Shown here piece after piece: positions 18,130 to 26,015 of a stretch of DNA of 64,000 nt (positions are counted from its first letter, which is position 1; every line of letters begins with the position of its first letter). A program made the position numbers and the translations under genes. This DNA comes from Archangium lipolyticum (GTDB taxonomy: Bacteria > Myxococcota > Myxococcia > Myxococcales > Myxococcaceae), in NCBI RefSeq assembly GCF_024623785.1, contig NZ_JANKBZ010000001.1:620001-684000 (forward strand). Direction: 5' to 3'. Below the pieces are notes generated by a model. It saw only the letters and a list, made by a program, of their open reading frames with translations, was not told where the DNA came from and made no database searches.

Positions 18130-19101
18130 TCAACCGAGCAGCTTCGCGGCTTCGAGCGAGTGGTAGGTGATGATGAGGTCCGAGCCCGCGCGCTTGATGG
18201 AGGTGAGAATCTCCAGCATCAGGCGATCTCCGTCGACCCACCCGTTCTGGGCGGCGGCCTTCACCATGGAGTACTCGGCGGACACGTTGTAGGCCACCAC
18301 CGGCACGTCGACGCGCTCGCGCACCCGGTGGATGACGTCCAGGTAGGACAGCGCGGGCTTCACCATGATCATGTCCGCGCCCTCCTCCATGTCCAGGTCC
18401 ACCTCCTTGAGGGCCTCGCGCACGTTGCCCGGATCCATCTGGTGGGTGCGGCGATCGCCGAACTGGGGCGTGCTCTGGGCCGCCTCGCGGAAGGGCCCGT
18501 AGAAGCCCGAGGCGTACTTGGCCGCATAGGAGAGGATGGGCACCTCGGTGAGCTTCACCTCGTCCAGCGCCGAGCGGATGGCGGCCACGCGCCCGTCCAT
18601 CATGTCCGAGGGGGCGATGATGTCCGCGCCGGCCTGGGCGCACGTCACCGCCATCTGCGCCAGCAGCGGCAGCGTGGCGTCATTGGCGACATGGCCGCCC
18701 TCGATGACACCGCAGTGGCCATGGTCGGTGTACTCGCACAGACACACGTCCACGATGACGAGCATGTCCGGGATGGCGTTCTTGATCTCCCGGACGGCGC
18801 GCTGGACGATGCCCTCGCGCGCGTACGCCTGCGAGCCCCGGGCATCCTTGTGATCCGGGATGCCGAACAGGAGCACCGCGGGCACTCCGAGCGCCTTGGC
18901 CTGCTTCGCCTCGGCGACGGCGTGCTCCAGCGAGAGGTTGAAGACGCCCGGCATGGAGGAGATGGGACGGCGGATGTCCCGGCCCTCCACGACGAACAGC
19001 GGATAGATGAAGTCCGAGGGGGCGAGCGTGGTCTCTCGCACCATCTCACGAAGGACCGCCGAACGGCGCAGGCGGCGCGGGCGATGAATCGGATATGCCA
19101 T
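18130..19101 (-). CDS. hemB: Delta-aminolevulinic acid dehydratase (porphobilinogen synthase)
   Basis: A 323-residue enzyme that condenses two molecules of 5-aminolevulinate to porphobilinogen in haem and corrin synthesis, in the cytosol. The ATG at 19101 gives [13 protein letters not shown], the usual family start; the frame is open upstream but that part is unlike the family. The zinc-type cysteine triad is visible ([12 protein letters not shown]), as are the two active-site lysines in the [13 protein letters not shown] and [10 protein letters not shown] motifs. The length is normal. It is followed on the same strand by the DUF4177/RDD/ATP-grasp genes. This is a confident assignment. Confidence 0.97.
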   Translation of the reverse strand: MAYPIHRPRRLRRSAVLREMVRETTLAPSDFIYPLFVVEGRDIRRPISSMPGVFNLSLEHAVAEAKQAKALGVPAVLLFGIPDHKDARGSQAYAREGIVQRAVREIKNAIPDMLVIVDVCLCEYTDHGHCGVIEGGHVANDATLPLLAQMAVTCAQAGADIIAPSDMMDGRVAAIRSALDEVKLTEVPILSYAAKYASGFYGPFREAAQSTPQFGDRRTHQMDPGNVREALKEVDLDMEEGADMIMVKPALSYLDVIHRVRERVDVPVVAYNVSAEYSMVKAAAQNGWVDGDRLMLEILTSIKRAGSDLIITYHSLEAAKLLG

Positions 19102-19159
19102 GGGCCGACGGTATAAACCGACGGCGGCGCCCTGGAAGCATTTCGATGTCCGAGACTGC

Positions 19160-19369
19160 CTAGACAGTAGCCTGGCGCCAGCCCTCGTTCTGCCAGCCGC
19201 GCTCACGGGACAGGCGAGCGGCCCGGCGCTCGGCGAGGTCCGCCTCGTGGAGAGCACGGGCATAGCGCGTCCGGGACGCCTCGGAACCGTCCCTCAGCCC
19301 CCGCTCCGCATCCGCCAACTCCTGGCGCGCCGCTCGCAGCTCCTGCTCCATCAGATCAATCGTCAACAT
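19160..19369 (-). CDS. Small charged helical protein, hypothetical
   Basis: A 69-residue frame, almost entirely predicted helix and rich in Ala, Arg and Glu ([18 protein letters not shown] and then [18 protein letters not shown]). The ATG at 19369 is preceded by GGAGGAGG at nine bases, which is the main reason to accept it as a gene. It has a coiled-coil-like heptad character and no signal peptide. It sits 58 bases upstream of hemB on the same strand and could share its transcript. I do not recognise a family; the alternative is a chance frame in GC-rich DNA. Confidence 0.55.
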   Translation of the reverse strand: MLTIDLMEQELRAARQELADAERGLRDGSEASRTRYARALHEADLAERRAARLSRERGWQNEGWRQATV

Positions 19370-19609
19370 GTATCAGTGCCTCCTCCGCCAGGGGGTTGTG
19401 CACACCCCAGGCCACACCTGCCCTCCCCCCAAAAGGGCGAAACCTGGGCGCGCGATGGCCCGGAAGTCACTGAAACCCTGAAAAAAGGTGCGAAGGTTTC
19501 TTCCCGGGTGCGCAGCGGACCACGCGACTCGGCCAGACGTGGGCTCGTCGGGTCGCCCGCGTGGCGTGCGAGGCAATGGACACACCGGCTCCGTCGTAGA
19601 GTTGCCATC

Positions 19610-20521
19610 GTGCCAGCCATCGAAGTCATCGGACTCCGCAAGACCTACCGGCGTGCCTTCGGGCGCCGGGGTCATGAGGCCCTGCGGGGTGTGGACCTGT
19701 CCGTGCCGGAAGGCAGTGCGTTCGGGCTGATCGGCCCCAACGGCGCGGGAAAGACGACGTTCATCAAGAGCATCCTCGGCATCGTCCAGCCCTCGGAGGG
19801 GACGGTGCGGGTGCTCGGCGGTTCGCCCGAGGATCCGCGCATCCGGGCCCGCATCGGCTACCTGCCCGAGCGCCTGCACCTGCCGGGCTCGTGGGCGGCA
19901 CCGGCCTTCCTCGCCACCGTGGCGCGGCTCAAGGAGCTGAAGCCGGACCCGGCCGCGAACCTGCGGCTGCTGGAGCGCGTGGGACTGGCGGACGCGCTGG
20001 GCCGGAAGATTGGCGGCTACTCCAAGGGCATGCGCCAGCGGCTGGGGCTCGCGGCGGCGCTGCTGGGCAACCCCGCCCTGCTCATCCTCGACGAGCCCAC
20101 CGACGGCATCGATCCCATGGGCCGCGTGGAGGTGCGGCGCATCCTCCAGGAGGAGGTGCAGCGCGGCACCACCCTCTTCCTCAACTCGCACCTGCTGGCG
20201 GAGACCGAGCGCGTCTGCGATCGGGTGGCCATCCTCGCCGAGGGCAAGGTGCTGCGCGAGGGGCGGTTGGACGAGCTGTCGCGCGGCGGAGCACGGTGGG
20301 CGGTGCGCTTCGCGCCGGGAGCGGACGCGGGCGCGCTGGCCTCGGCGGGCTTTACGGCGGCGGGCACCGAGGGGCAGTACCACGTGGAGACCTCGGACGT
20401 GGCGGGGCTGAACGCGGCGCTGGACAAGGCGCGAGCGGCCGGGGCGCTCCTGGTGGAGCTCAAGCGGGACGGGCAGGACCTGGAGGCCGTGCTGGCCTCG
20501 GCCATGGGGGTGGCGGCATGA
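19610..20521 (+). CDS. ABC-2 type transporter ATP-binding protein
   Basis: A 303-residue cytosolic ATPase of an ABC exporter. A GTG start at 19610 gives PAIEVIGLRKTYRR, the usual beginning of these subunits; a longer upstream frame is rejected. Walker A GPNGAGKTT, the Q-loop region, an ABC signature variant YSKGMRQR, Walker B LLILDEPTDGID and the H-loop NSHLL are all present. The C-terminal ~75 residues form the regulatory domain common to ABC-2 ATPases. Its stop overlaps the permease start (ATGA), so the two are translationally coupled. Substrate unknown. Confidence 0.93.
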   Translation: MPAIEVIGLRKTYRRAFGRRGHEALRGVDLSVPEGSAFGLIGPNGAGKTTFIKSILGIVQPSEGTVRVLGGSPEDPRIRARIGYLPERLHLPGSWAAPAFLATVARLKELKPDPAANLRLLERVGLADALGRKIGGYSKGMRQRLGLAAALLGNPALLILDEPTDGIDPMGRVEVRRILQEEVQRGTTLFLNSHLLAETERVCDRVAILAEGKVLREGRLDELSRGGARWAVRFAPGADAGALASAGFTAAGTEGQYHVETSDVAGLNAALDKARAAGALLVELKRDGQDLEAVLASAMGVAA

Positions 20522-21354
20522 GGAGCGTGCTGGGAATCGCGGGCTACGTGTTGCGCGAAGCGGCTTCTCGCAAGTTCATCCTGGCCTTCCTGTTGGGCGT
20601 CACGGGCGTGCTGGTGATGCTCTCGTTGAGCCTGCGCATCGAGGTGGTGGACGGAGCCCTGGCGGCCTCGCGGCTGTTCGGCGAGATGCTGGACAACGAC
20701 ATCGTCGCGGTGGACGTGGCGCTGCGGCCCGTGTTCATGGCGGCGGCGGCCATCGTCTTCTACGGGGGCATCCTGTTCGGCATCGTCTCATGCTCGGACT
20801 TCGCGCCGAGCCTGCTGTCGCCGGGCCGTATCGAGCACCTGCTCGCCCTGCCCTTGCGGCGCTGGCACATCCTGGCTGGCACGTTCCTCGGGGTGATGAC
20901 GCTGGCGATGAGCGGCGCGCTGTACGGCTCGGTGGGGCTGGTGCTCATCTTCGGGGTGAAGACGGGGTACTGGACGGTGGGGCCGGTGGTCGCGGCGCTG
21001 CTGGCCTGCGTGAGTTTCGCGTCGGTGTACGCGGTGATGCTGACGACGGCCACGCTGGTGCGCAGCGCGGCGCTATGCGCGGGGCTCGGCGGCATCACCC
21101 TGGTGGCGGGCATCCTCGCCGGCTACCGGACGAACATCGCCCCCTTCCTCGAGGAGGGGCTGAGCCGGGAGTCCTTCAAGGCGGTGACGCTGATGCTGCC
21201 CCGGCTGTCGTCGCTGGCCCAGGCGAGCATGGACCTGGCGGCCTCGGCGCCGCTGAGGGTGCAGTCGCTGCCGATGTTGCTGGGCGGCGTGCTGGTGTTC
21301 GGCCTGGGTGTGCTGGCCCTGGGCTTCTGGTGGTTCGAGGGGAGGGATTACTGA
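20518..21354 (+). CDS. ABC-2 type transporter permease
   Basis: A 278-residue membrane protein with about six hydrophobic segments (for example FILAFLLGVTGVLVMLSLSL and then MAAAAIVFYGGILFGIVS). A conserved cytoplasmic loop contains the SPGRIEHLLALPLRRWHILAG stretch, where the family has its coupling helix (xLxxPxxR). It pairs with the preceding ATPase to form an exporter, probably a dimer of each. The start overlaps the ATPase stop by four bases, and its own stop overlaps the next gene (TGATG). Substrate unknown. Confidence 0.9.
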   Translation: MRSVLGIAGYVLREAASRKFILAFLLGVTGVLVMLSLSLRIEVVDGALAASRLFGEMLDNDIVAVDVALRPVFMAAAAIVFYGGILFGIVSCSDFAPSLLSPGRIEHLLALPLRRWHILAGTFLGVMTLAMSGALYGSVGLVLIFGVKTGYWTVGPVVAALLACVSFASVYAVMLTTATLVRSAALCAGLGGITLVAGILAGYRTNIAPFLEEGLSRESFKAVTLMLPRLSSLAQASMDLAASAPLRVQSLPMLLGGVLVFGLGVLALGFWWFEGRDY

Positions 21355-22469
21355 TGCAGCGGCGTCGTGGACTGTGGCTGGTGTTCGCGGTGGTGCTGTT
21401 CGGCCTCGCCGCGTGGCTGATGCTGTCCGGGCAGGGCGAGGAGGAGGCCCCTCGCCCTCAGAAGGTGGCATTCCCGAACCGGCTGCGGAAGGAGGAGCGC
21501 GAGCGCATGGAGCGCCGGCGGACGTACGTAATGCCGACGCCCGTGGACGCGGGGACGGAGGAGAAGAAGCCGGTGCAGCCGAGCGATCCCGTGCTGGCCG
21601 CGCTGCCCCGGGGCAAGGGGAAGACGGCGATGGTCATCGAGGCCAACGCCCTCCGTCACTCACCCATCGGAGAGCTGCTGCTGGAGTGCATGATGCGCCG
21701 GGGCGGCAATGACCTGGAGCGCTTCAAGGAAGAGACGGGCGTGGACCCGTTGAAGGACCTGGACCGGCTGGTCATCACGGATGACGGGGTGATCGTCTCG
21801 GGGAACTTCGGGGACAAGCGCCTGAAGGACATGCTGTCCGGGCGCGGCGCCACGAACTACGACTACGGCGACGAGGCGCGCATCTTCGAGCCCAACTTCG
21901 AGCGGGACCTGCCGGATGGCGGAGTGGCGCGGCGGAACGGGCCTCAGGTGGCGATGTGGAACGACCAGATGCTCGTGTTCGGCAGATCGCCGGACGGGGT
22001 GAAGCAGGTCATCGACCGGGTGGAGGGGCGCGGGCCGAACGAGCCGCCCGTCATCTCCGAGGGCAGCACGTACGGGGAGATGTACGGCGTGGTGTCCGTG
22101 GAGCAGCTCAAGAAGATGTTCCCGCCGGACCAGCATGAGCTGGCGATGAAGCTGGCCGAGGTGGCGGAGAACGTGGAGCTGCACATGGACGCGCGCTCGG
22201 ACTTCGCCATGACGGCCCAGGTGCGGGGCGCGGACGAGGCCAAGGTGACGGACCTGGGCAAGTCGCTCGGCGGGGCGCTGTCCCTGGCGCGCATGAAGGC
22301 GCAGGCCGAGGGCGAGACCGAGCTGGCGCAGCTCCTGGACTTCGCGAAGGTGAAGCCGGACGGCGACTCGTTCAAGCTGGAGCTCGCGGTGCCGCTCGAG
22401 GTCATCAAGCAGCAGCTCGCGTTCTGCCGCGAGGAGCCGCCCGCTCCCCCTACTCCACCATCGCGCTGA
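21354..22469 (+). CDS. Membrane-anchored hypothetical protein coupled to the ABC transporter
   Basis: A 371-residue protein with one N-terminal transmembrane segment (LWLVFAVVLFGLAAWLML) and a large extracytoplasmic domain. The juxtamembrane region is charged and Pro-rich (about residues 25-85). The domain that follows has alternating strands and helices, with TAMVIEANALRHSPIGELLL, LVITDDGVIVSGNF and PQVAMWNDQMLVFGRS. I do not recognise the family. The start overlaps the permease stop, so it is the third gene of the transporter operon and may be an accessory or substrate-handling subunit. Its 3' end overlaps the convergent methyltransferase gene by 20 bases. Confidence 0.8.
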   Translation: MQRRRGLWLVFAVVLFGLAAWLMLSGQGEEEAPRPQKVAFPNRLRKEERERMERRRTYVMPTPVDAGTEEKKPVQPSDPVLAALPRGKGKTAMVIEANALRHSPIGELLLECMMRRGGNDLERFKEETGVDPLKDLDRLVITDDGVIVSGNFGDKRLKDMLSGRGATNYDYGDEARIFEPNFERDLPDGGVARRNGPQVAMWNDQMLVFGRSPDGVKQVIDRVEGRGPNEPPVISEGSTYGEMYGVVSVEQLKKMFPPDQHELAMKLAEVAENVELHMDARSDFAMTAQVRGADEAKVTDLGKSLGGALSLARMKAQAEGETELAQLLDFAKVKPDGDSFKLELAVPLEVIKQQLAFCREEPPAPPTPPSR

Positions 22470-23247
22470 CCTCGCGGGAGAAGGCCTGCTCGTCATCGGC
22501 GTGGATGACGAGCGGGGGCATCACGGTCAGCCCCGTGGGCGCCCTCTTCACCGCGTGCATCAACACCAGCTTCGCGGGCCTCCCCGCGCGTGAATGCACC
22601 ATGCGCGCGGTCCTCGGCTCCAGCTTCTCCGCGCGCAACACGGCCATCAGCTCGGACAACCGCGAGGCCGGATACACCACACAGAAGCTCCCCCGGCACC
22701 GCAGCAGATACGCCGCCGCTCGCGCGACGTCCCGGAGCTCGCACGAGATCTCGTGCCGCGCCAGGGCCTTCTCCATGTCCGTGCTGATCCTCCCCTGCTC
22801 CCGTCCCCGGTAGGGCGGATTGCACAGCACGTGGGAGAAGCTCGCCTTCGCGAACAGCCGGTCCACGCAGCGGATGTCCCCCCGGACCAGCGACACCTCC
22901 CGCTCGCAGCGGTTGAGGTGCACGTTGCGCTCGGCGAGCGAATACAGGCGCGGTTGCAGCTCCAGCCCGGTGATGCTCTCGCAGCCCAACCGCCGCGTCA
23001 GGATGAGCGGGATGATCCCACACCCCGTCCCCAGGTCCATCAACCGCCCCCGCACCGCCCCGGCCTCGTACACGGCGAAGTGCGCGAGCAGCACGGGATC
23101 CAACGTGAAGCGATAACCCCGGCGCCGTTGGAACACCCTCACCTCTCCGCCACAGACTGAATCGAGCGTCTCTCCGGGACCGGGCCGGAACTCGAGCGGC
23201 GTGCGCTGGGGCCACTCCAGCGCTGCTTCTGTCAGCAGGATGCCCAC
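22450..23247 (-). CDS. Class I SAM-dependent methyltransferase, TrmN6/YfiC-like
   Basis: A 265-residue protein from GTG at 23247 (MGILLTEAALEW), starting eight bases after the DUF1015-like stop. Motif I is LMDLGTGCGIIPLIL and the catalytic amino-methyltransferase motif is NPPY (SHVLCNPPYRGREQ), which marks N6-adenine or glutamine methylation. The order and length match the tRNA1(Val) adenine-37 N6-methyltransferase family, which modifies tRNA in the cytosol. The exact substrate cannot be fixed from sequence alone; a related protein or rRNA methyltransferase is possible. It is the last gene of a leftward group and its end overlaps the preceding rightward gene. Confidence 0.8.
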   Translation of the reverse strand: MGILLTEAALEWPQRTPLEFRPGPGETLDSVCGGEVRVFQRRRGYRFTLDPVLLAHFAVYEAGAVRGRLMDLGTGCGIIPLILTRRLGCESITGLELQPRLYSLAERNVHLNRCEREVSLVRGDIRCVDRLFAKASFSHVLCNPPYRGREQGRISTDMEKALARHEISCELRDVARAAAYLLRCRGSFCVVYPASRLSELMAVLRAEKLEPRTARMVHSRAGRPAKLVLMHAVKRAPTGLTVMPPLVIHADDEQAFSREVSAMVE

Positions 23248-23255
23248 CCCAGTCC

Positions 23256-24401
23256 CTAGGCCTCCGGGTCGAGGAACAGCAGTCCCGCCGGCGGCGCGGG
23301 CTCCACGCGCAACGTCTTGGGCGGCAACGTCTGCGCCGCCTCCATCACCGCGCGCACCTCCCACAGCGGTGGCGGGTTGAGCGCGAAGCCCGCCTGGAAC
23401 ATCCCCCCGTGGACGCCTCGCACCAGCGACTCCACCCCCTGCACCGCGAACACCTGCGGATGTCCCGGCTCCTCGGGGTCCTTGATGCCCAGCACCGTTC
23501 GCAGCACCAGCGCGTTCAGCAACGCCAGATCCAGGCTCCGGAGCGTCGGGCTGCGCGGCGCTCCCTTCAGGTGCGCCAGATCCAACCCCTGCCGGAAGCG
23601 CAGGATCTTCCCCCGCCCCTCGGGCAGCACCAGCAACACCGCGTGGTGTCCTCGCACCAGCGTGGCCAGCCGCTCGTTCGCCGCGGCGATGCCCCGAGGC
23701 GTCGTGAGCGGCTCGTCCAGGTCATACACGCGCGCGTACGCCGTCACGAGCGCCAGGAACGTGTCCTCGTCGAAGGTGTCCAGCCCCTGGATGGCACGGT
23801 GCACCGGCTCGAAGTGCAGCCCTGGATCCGACAGCGGCACCACGGCCGCCAGGCTCGGCCTGCGCTCGTCCAGCTCGGCCAGGGGGCGCAGGGGCGCCTC
23901 GTCGAGCACCGCCTGGATGCGCCGGGCCACCGGCGAGGGCTCGATGCGCCTCAGCGCCACCGGGGAGTCCTCGAACGTCCCCTGCCAGACGGAGATGCTG
24001 CGCTCGGCCGCCTCCGCCAGGAGACCTCGGAGCACCCCATGGTCGTCCGCCGCCAGGGTGACCGTCGGCTCCACCTGCGCGGAGCGGGGCCGGTACGGCT
24101 CCACCTCCAGCGGCTCGGCCGCGTCCGGCGCGAGCGCGCACAAGAGGAAGCGCACCGGTGGTCCTCCAAGCCGCCCCGCCGAGCTGTACACCTCGGCCAG
24201 GTACAGCGCCGGGCGAGCGTCGCGTAGCACGGAGCCCGCGGCCCTCAACCGCCCCAGCTCCGCCGTCGGGTCCACCCGATCCAGCAACGGCCGGATGAAC
24301 GAGGACCGGGGCGGCGCATTGAAGGGACAGCCATCGTCATCGGCCGACAGGTGCGACTCGAGAGACGGAAGCAGTGCGGAAAAGGGGAGGACACGCGCCA
24401 T
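23256..24401 (-). CDS. DUF1015-like protein, diverged
   Basis: A 381-residue protein from ATG at 24401 (MARVLPFSALLPS); a GTG at 24419 is an alternative start. The N-terminal PF motif, the mid-protein AAVVPLSDPGLHFEPVHRAI and the C-terminal GFALNPPPLWEVRAVMEAA, PPKTLRVEPAPPAGLLF resemble conserved blocks of DUF1015 proteins, where they read ILPTHR and then FLLxPxxVxQV, MPxKSTxFxPKxxxGL. Several usual residues differ, so it is a divergent member. Function of the family is unknown; it is cytosolic by sequence. It lies eight bases upstream of the methyltransferase gene and is likely co-transcribed with it. Confidence 0.65.
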   Translation of the reverse strand: MARVLPFSALLPSLESHLSADDDGCPFNAPPRSSFIRPLLDRVDPTAELGRLRAAGSVLRDARPALYLAEVYSSAGRLGGPPVRFLLCALAPDAAEPLEVEPYRPRSAQVEPTVTLAADDHGVLRGLLAEAAERSISVWQGTFEDSPVALRRIEPSPVARRIQAVLDEAPLRPLAELDERRPSLAAVVPLSDPGLHFEPVHRAIQGLDTFDEDTFLALVTAYARVYDLDEPLTTPRGIAAANERLATLVRGHHAVLLVLPEGRGKILRFRQGLDLAHLKGAPRSPTLRSLDLALLNALVLRTVLGIKDPEEPGHPQVFAVQGVESLVRGVHGGMFQAGFALNPPPLWEVRAVMEAAQTLPPKTLRVEPAPPAGLLFLDPEA

Positions 24402-24467
24402 ATCCACGAAAATGGACACGCGCTCACCCCGCCGCCATGGAAGGCCCTCGAATGCCCGGCAGGCGGG

Positions 24468-25517
24468 CTACCACCAATCGTTGCGGTAGGCCTTCGAAGG
24501 GGCCGTGCTCCCCACCATCGCCGGGGGACGCTCGGCCGCCTCCTCCCAGAGCAGGCTCACCGTGGTGATGGCGGCCGCCGAGCCGAGCAGGCCCAGCACG
24601 TAGGGCGTGGACTGATCGAACCCACCCAGCACCAGCGCGGACAGCACCAGCACCACCGCGCCCACGCCGGCGCCGAAGGCATTGGCCCGGAGTATCTGGG
24701 AGGTGGTCGGGTTGTATTTCATCGTGGCCAGCGCGAGCGCCGTCGCGCCGATTCCGGGTGCCATCAAGAGCGTGTCCGTCCAGGTCTTCCCGGCGATCTT
24801 CGAGCCGGAGAAATGGACGACGGCCATCAGCAGCGCGGCGTAGGCGAGGCCCCACGCGCCGCCCGAGGCCACCAGCAGGCCATGGTTGTAGGGCATCTGG
24901 CCACCGCCGACCGTCGCGGTGATCCACGCGGCCAGCTCCGCGCCGATGAAGGCGGACCAGGTCAGCACGCCCGTGTCGCGAGAGAACAGGTCCATGAAGC
25001 CGGCGAGGAACATGCCGCCGATGACGGAGTTGCCGATGCCAAAGTAGCCCAGCGGCCTGTCGACCCAGTTGTTGAACTGCCACCAGGCCGACGAGCCGAA
25101 GCCGAGCCCCGCGCCGATGAGCGTGCCCGCCAGCATGGCCTCTCGGGAGCTGCGCTCGAAGCTGAAGCCGCTGGCGAACCCCTGGGTGAAGAAGCCCCCC
25201 ATGGCGCCCATGAGGGAGTGGTGCAGGATGAAGGTGAGGCTGCCCGGCCCGGAGAGGAACGCGCCGTAGCGGACCTGGCCATCGAGCATCACGCCGTCGT
25301 TGGACGAGGCGGGAGAAGAAGCCGGGGACCGCGGCATGGCGTCGGGGGGCAGCTGCCCCTCCTGGGTGAACGGAGCCTGGGGCTCGGTGCGCGGCCAGGC
25401 CGTGTCCGGCTGCTGCACGGGCACATCGGAGCCGTACGACGATTGCGCACGGGCGGCACCCGGCGCGAAGAGAAGGACGATGACGGTGAGGGATAGCCAG
25501 CGGGTCAGCGAGGACAC
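24468..25517 (-). CDS. Multi-pass membrane protein, hypothetical
   Basis: A 349-residue protein. The GTG at 25517 is chosen because AAGGAG lies eight bases upstream and the start leads straight into a signal peptide (VIVLLFAPGAARAQ). After a Pro/Ser-rich extracytoplasmic stretch (residues ~25-75) there are about eight hydrophobic segments, many Gly/Ala-rich (for example AMLAGTLIGAGLGFG, IGGMFLAGFMDLF, VGAVVLVLSALVLGG). The C-terminus ends near a Trp pair. No family was recognised; a myxobacterial-specific inner-membrane protein is likely. It lies between the DUF1015-like gene (same strand, 66 bases away) and the rightward small protein at 25695. Confidence 0.75.
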   Translation of the reverse strand: MSSLTRWLSLTVIVLLFAPGAARAQSSYGSDVPVQQPDTAWPRTEPQAPFTQEGQLPPDAMPRSPASSPASSNDGVMLDGQVRYGAFLSGPGSLTFILHHSLMGAMGGFFTQGFASGFSFERSSREAMLAGTLIGAGLGFGSSAWWQFNNWVDRPLGYFGIGNSVIGGMFLAGFMDLFSRDTGVLTWSAFIGAELAAWITATVGGGQMPYNHGLLVASGGAWGLAYAALLMAVVHFSGSKIAGKTWTDTLLMAPGIGATALALATMKYNPTTSQILRANAFGAGVGAVVLVLSALVLGGFDQSTPYVLGLLGSAAAITTVSLLWEEAAERPPAMVGSTAPSKAYRNDWW

Positions 25518-25525
25518 TCGAGACA

Positions 25526-25531
25526 CTCCTT
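25526..25531 (-). promoter_or_regulatory. Ribosome binding site selecting the GTG start at 25517
   Basis: On the minus strand AAGGAG lies eight bases before GTG at 25517. Upstream in-frame TTG (25559) and ATG (25556) codons would place 13-14 extra residues ahead of the signal peptide and have no such site. Confidence 0.65.
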
Positions 25532-25694
25532 GTCCAGACACGGCGGCATCAAACATCAACCCGCGTCCGTTTCACGGGGAATCTCATTTGTTGACTTCCT
25601 CGCTCCTGGCGGCGAGACCCGGGTTCCCTTCCCGCCCGGGCCTCATTAGACCCCTGGGCGGAAACATTCACGCAACGAACCCCAGGAGCGCCAC

Positions 25695-26015
25695 ATGGGC
25701 ACGATGAAGTTCGAGGTCCCCCACTCCCTTCCCAAGGACGAGGTCAAGAAGCGCGTCGAGCAGCTTCTCAAGTACTGGGTCGACAAGTACGGCGTGAAGG
25801 CGGACTGGCAGGGTGACGGCGCGAAGATCATCGGCAAGGTGATGGGCATCAACCTCGATGCCAACTTCACCATCACCGACGGCGCCATCCAGGGCGAGGG
25901 CACCGACCCCGGCATGCTCCTGCGTGGCCAGGCCAAGTCCTACCTGCAGAAGAAGTTCAGCACCGTGCTCGACCCGAGCAAGAGCATCGACGACGTGGGC
26001 AAGGGCCTCGCGTAG
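25695..26015 (+). CDS. Polyhydroxyalkanoic-acid-system-like small protein
   Basis: A 106-residue cytosolic protein with AGGAG upstream of ATG 25695. The sequence FEVPHSLPKDEVKKRVEQLL, followed by strand-rich ADWQGDGAKIIGKVMGINLD and GAIQGEGTDPGMLLRG, fits the small family annotated as polyhydroxyalkanoic acid system protein (PHA_gran_rgn). Despite the name, family members occur in bacteria without PHA clusters, and no PHA gene lies nearby. Its stop TAG abuts the stop of the convergent frzF gene with no base between. Confidence 0.75.
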   Translation: MGTMKFEVPHSLPKDEVKKRVEQLLKYWVDKYGVKADWQGDGAKIIGKVMGINLDANFTITDGAIQGEGTDPGMLLRGQAKSYLQKKFSTVLDPSKSIDDVGKGLA

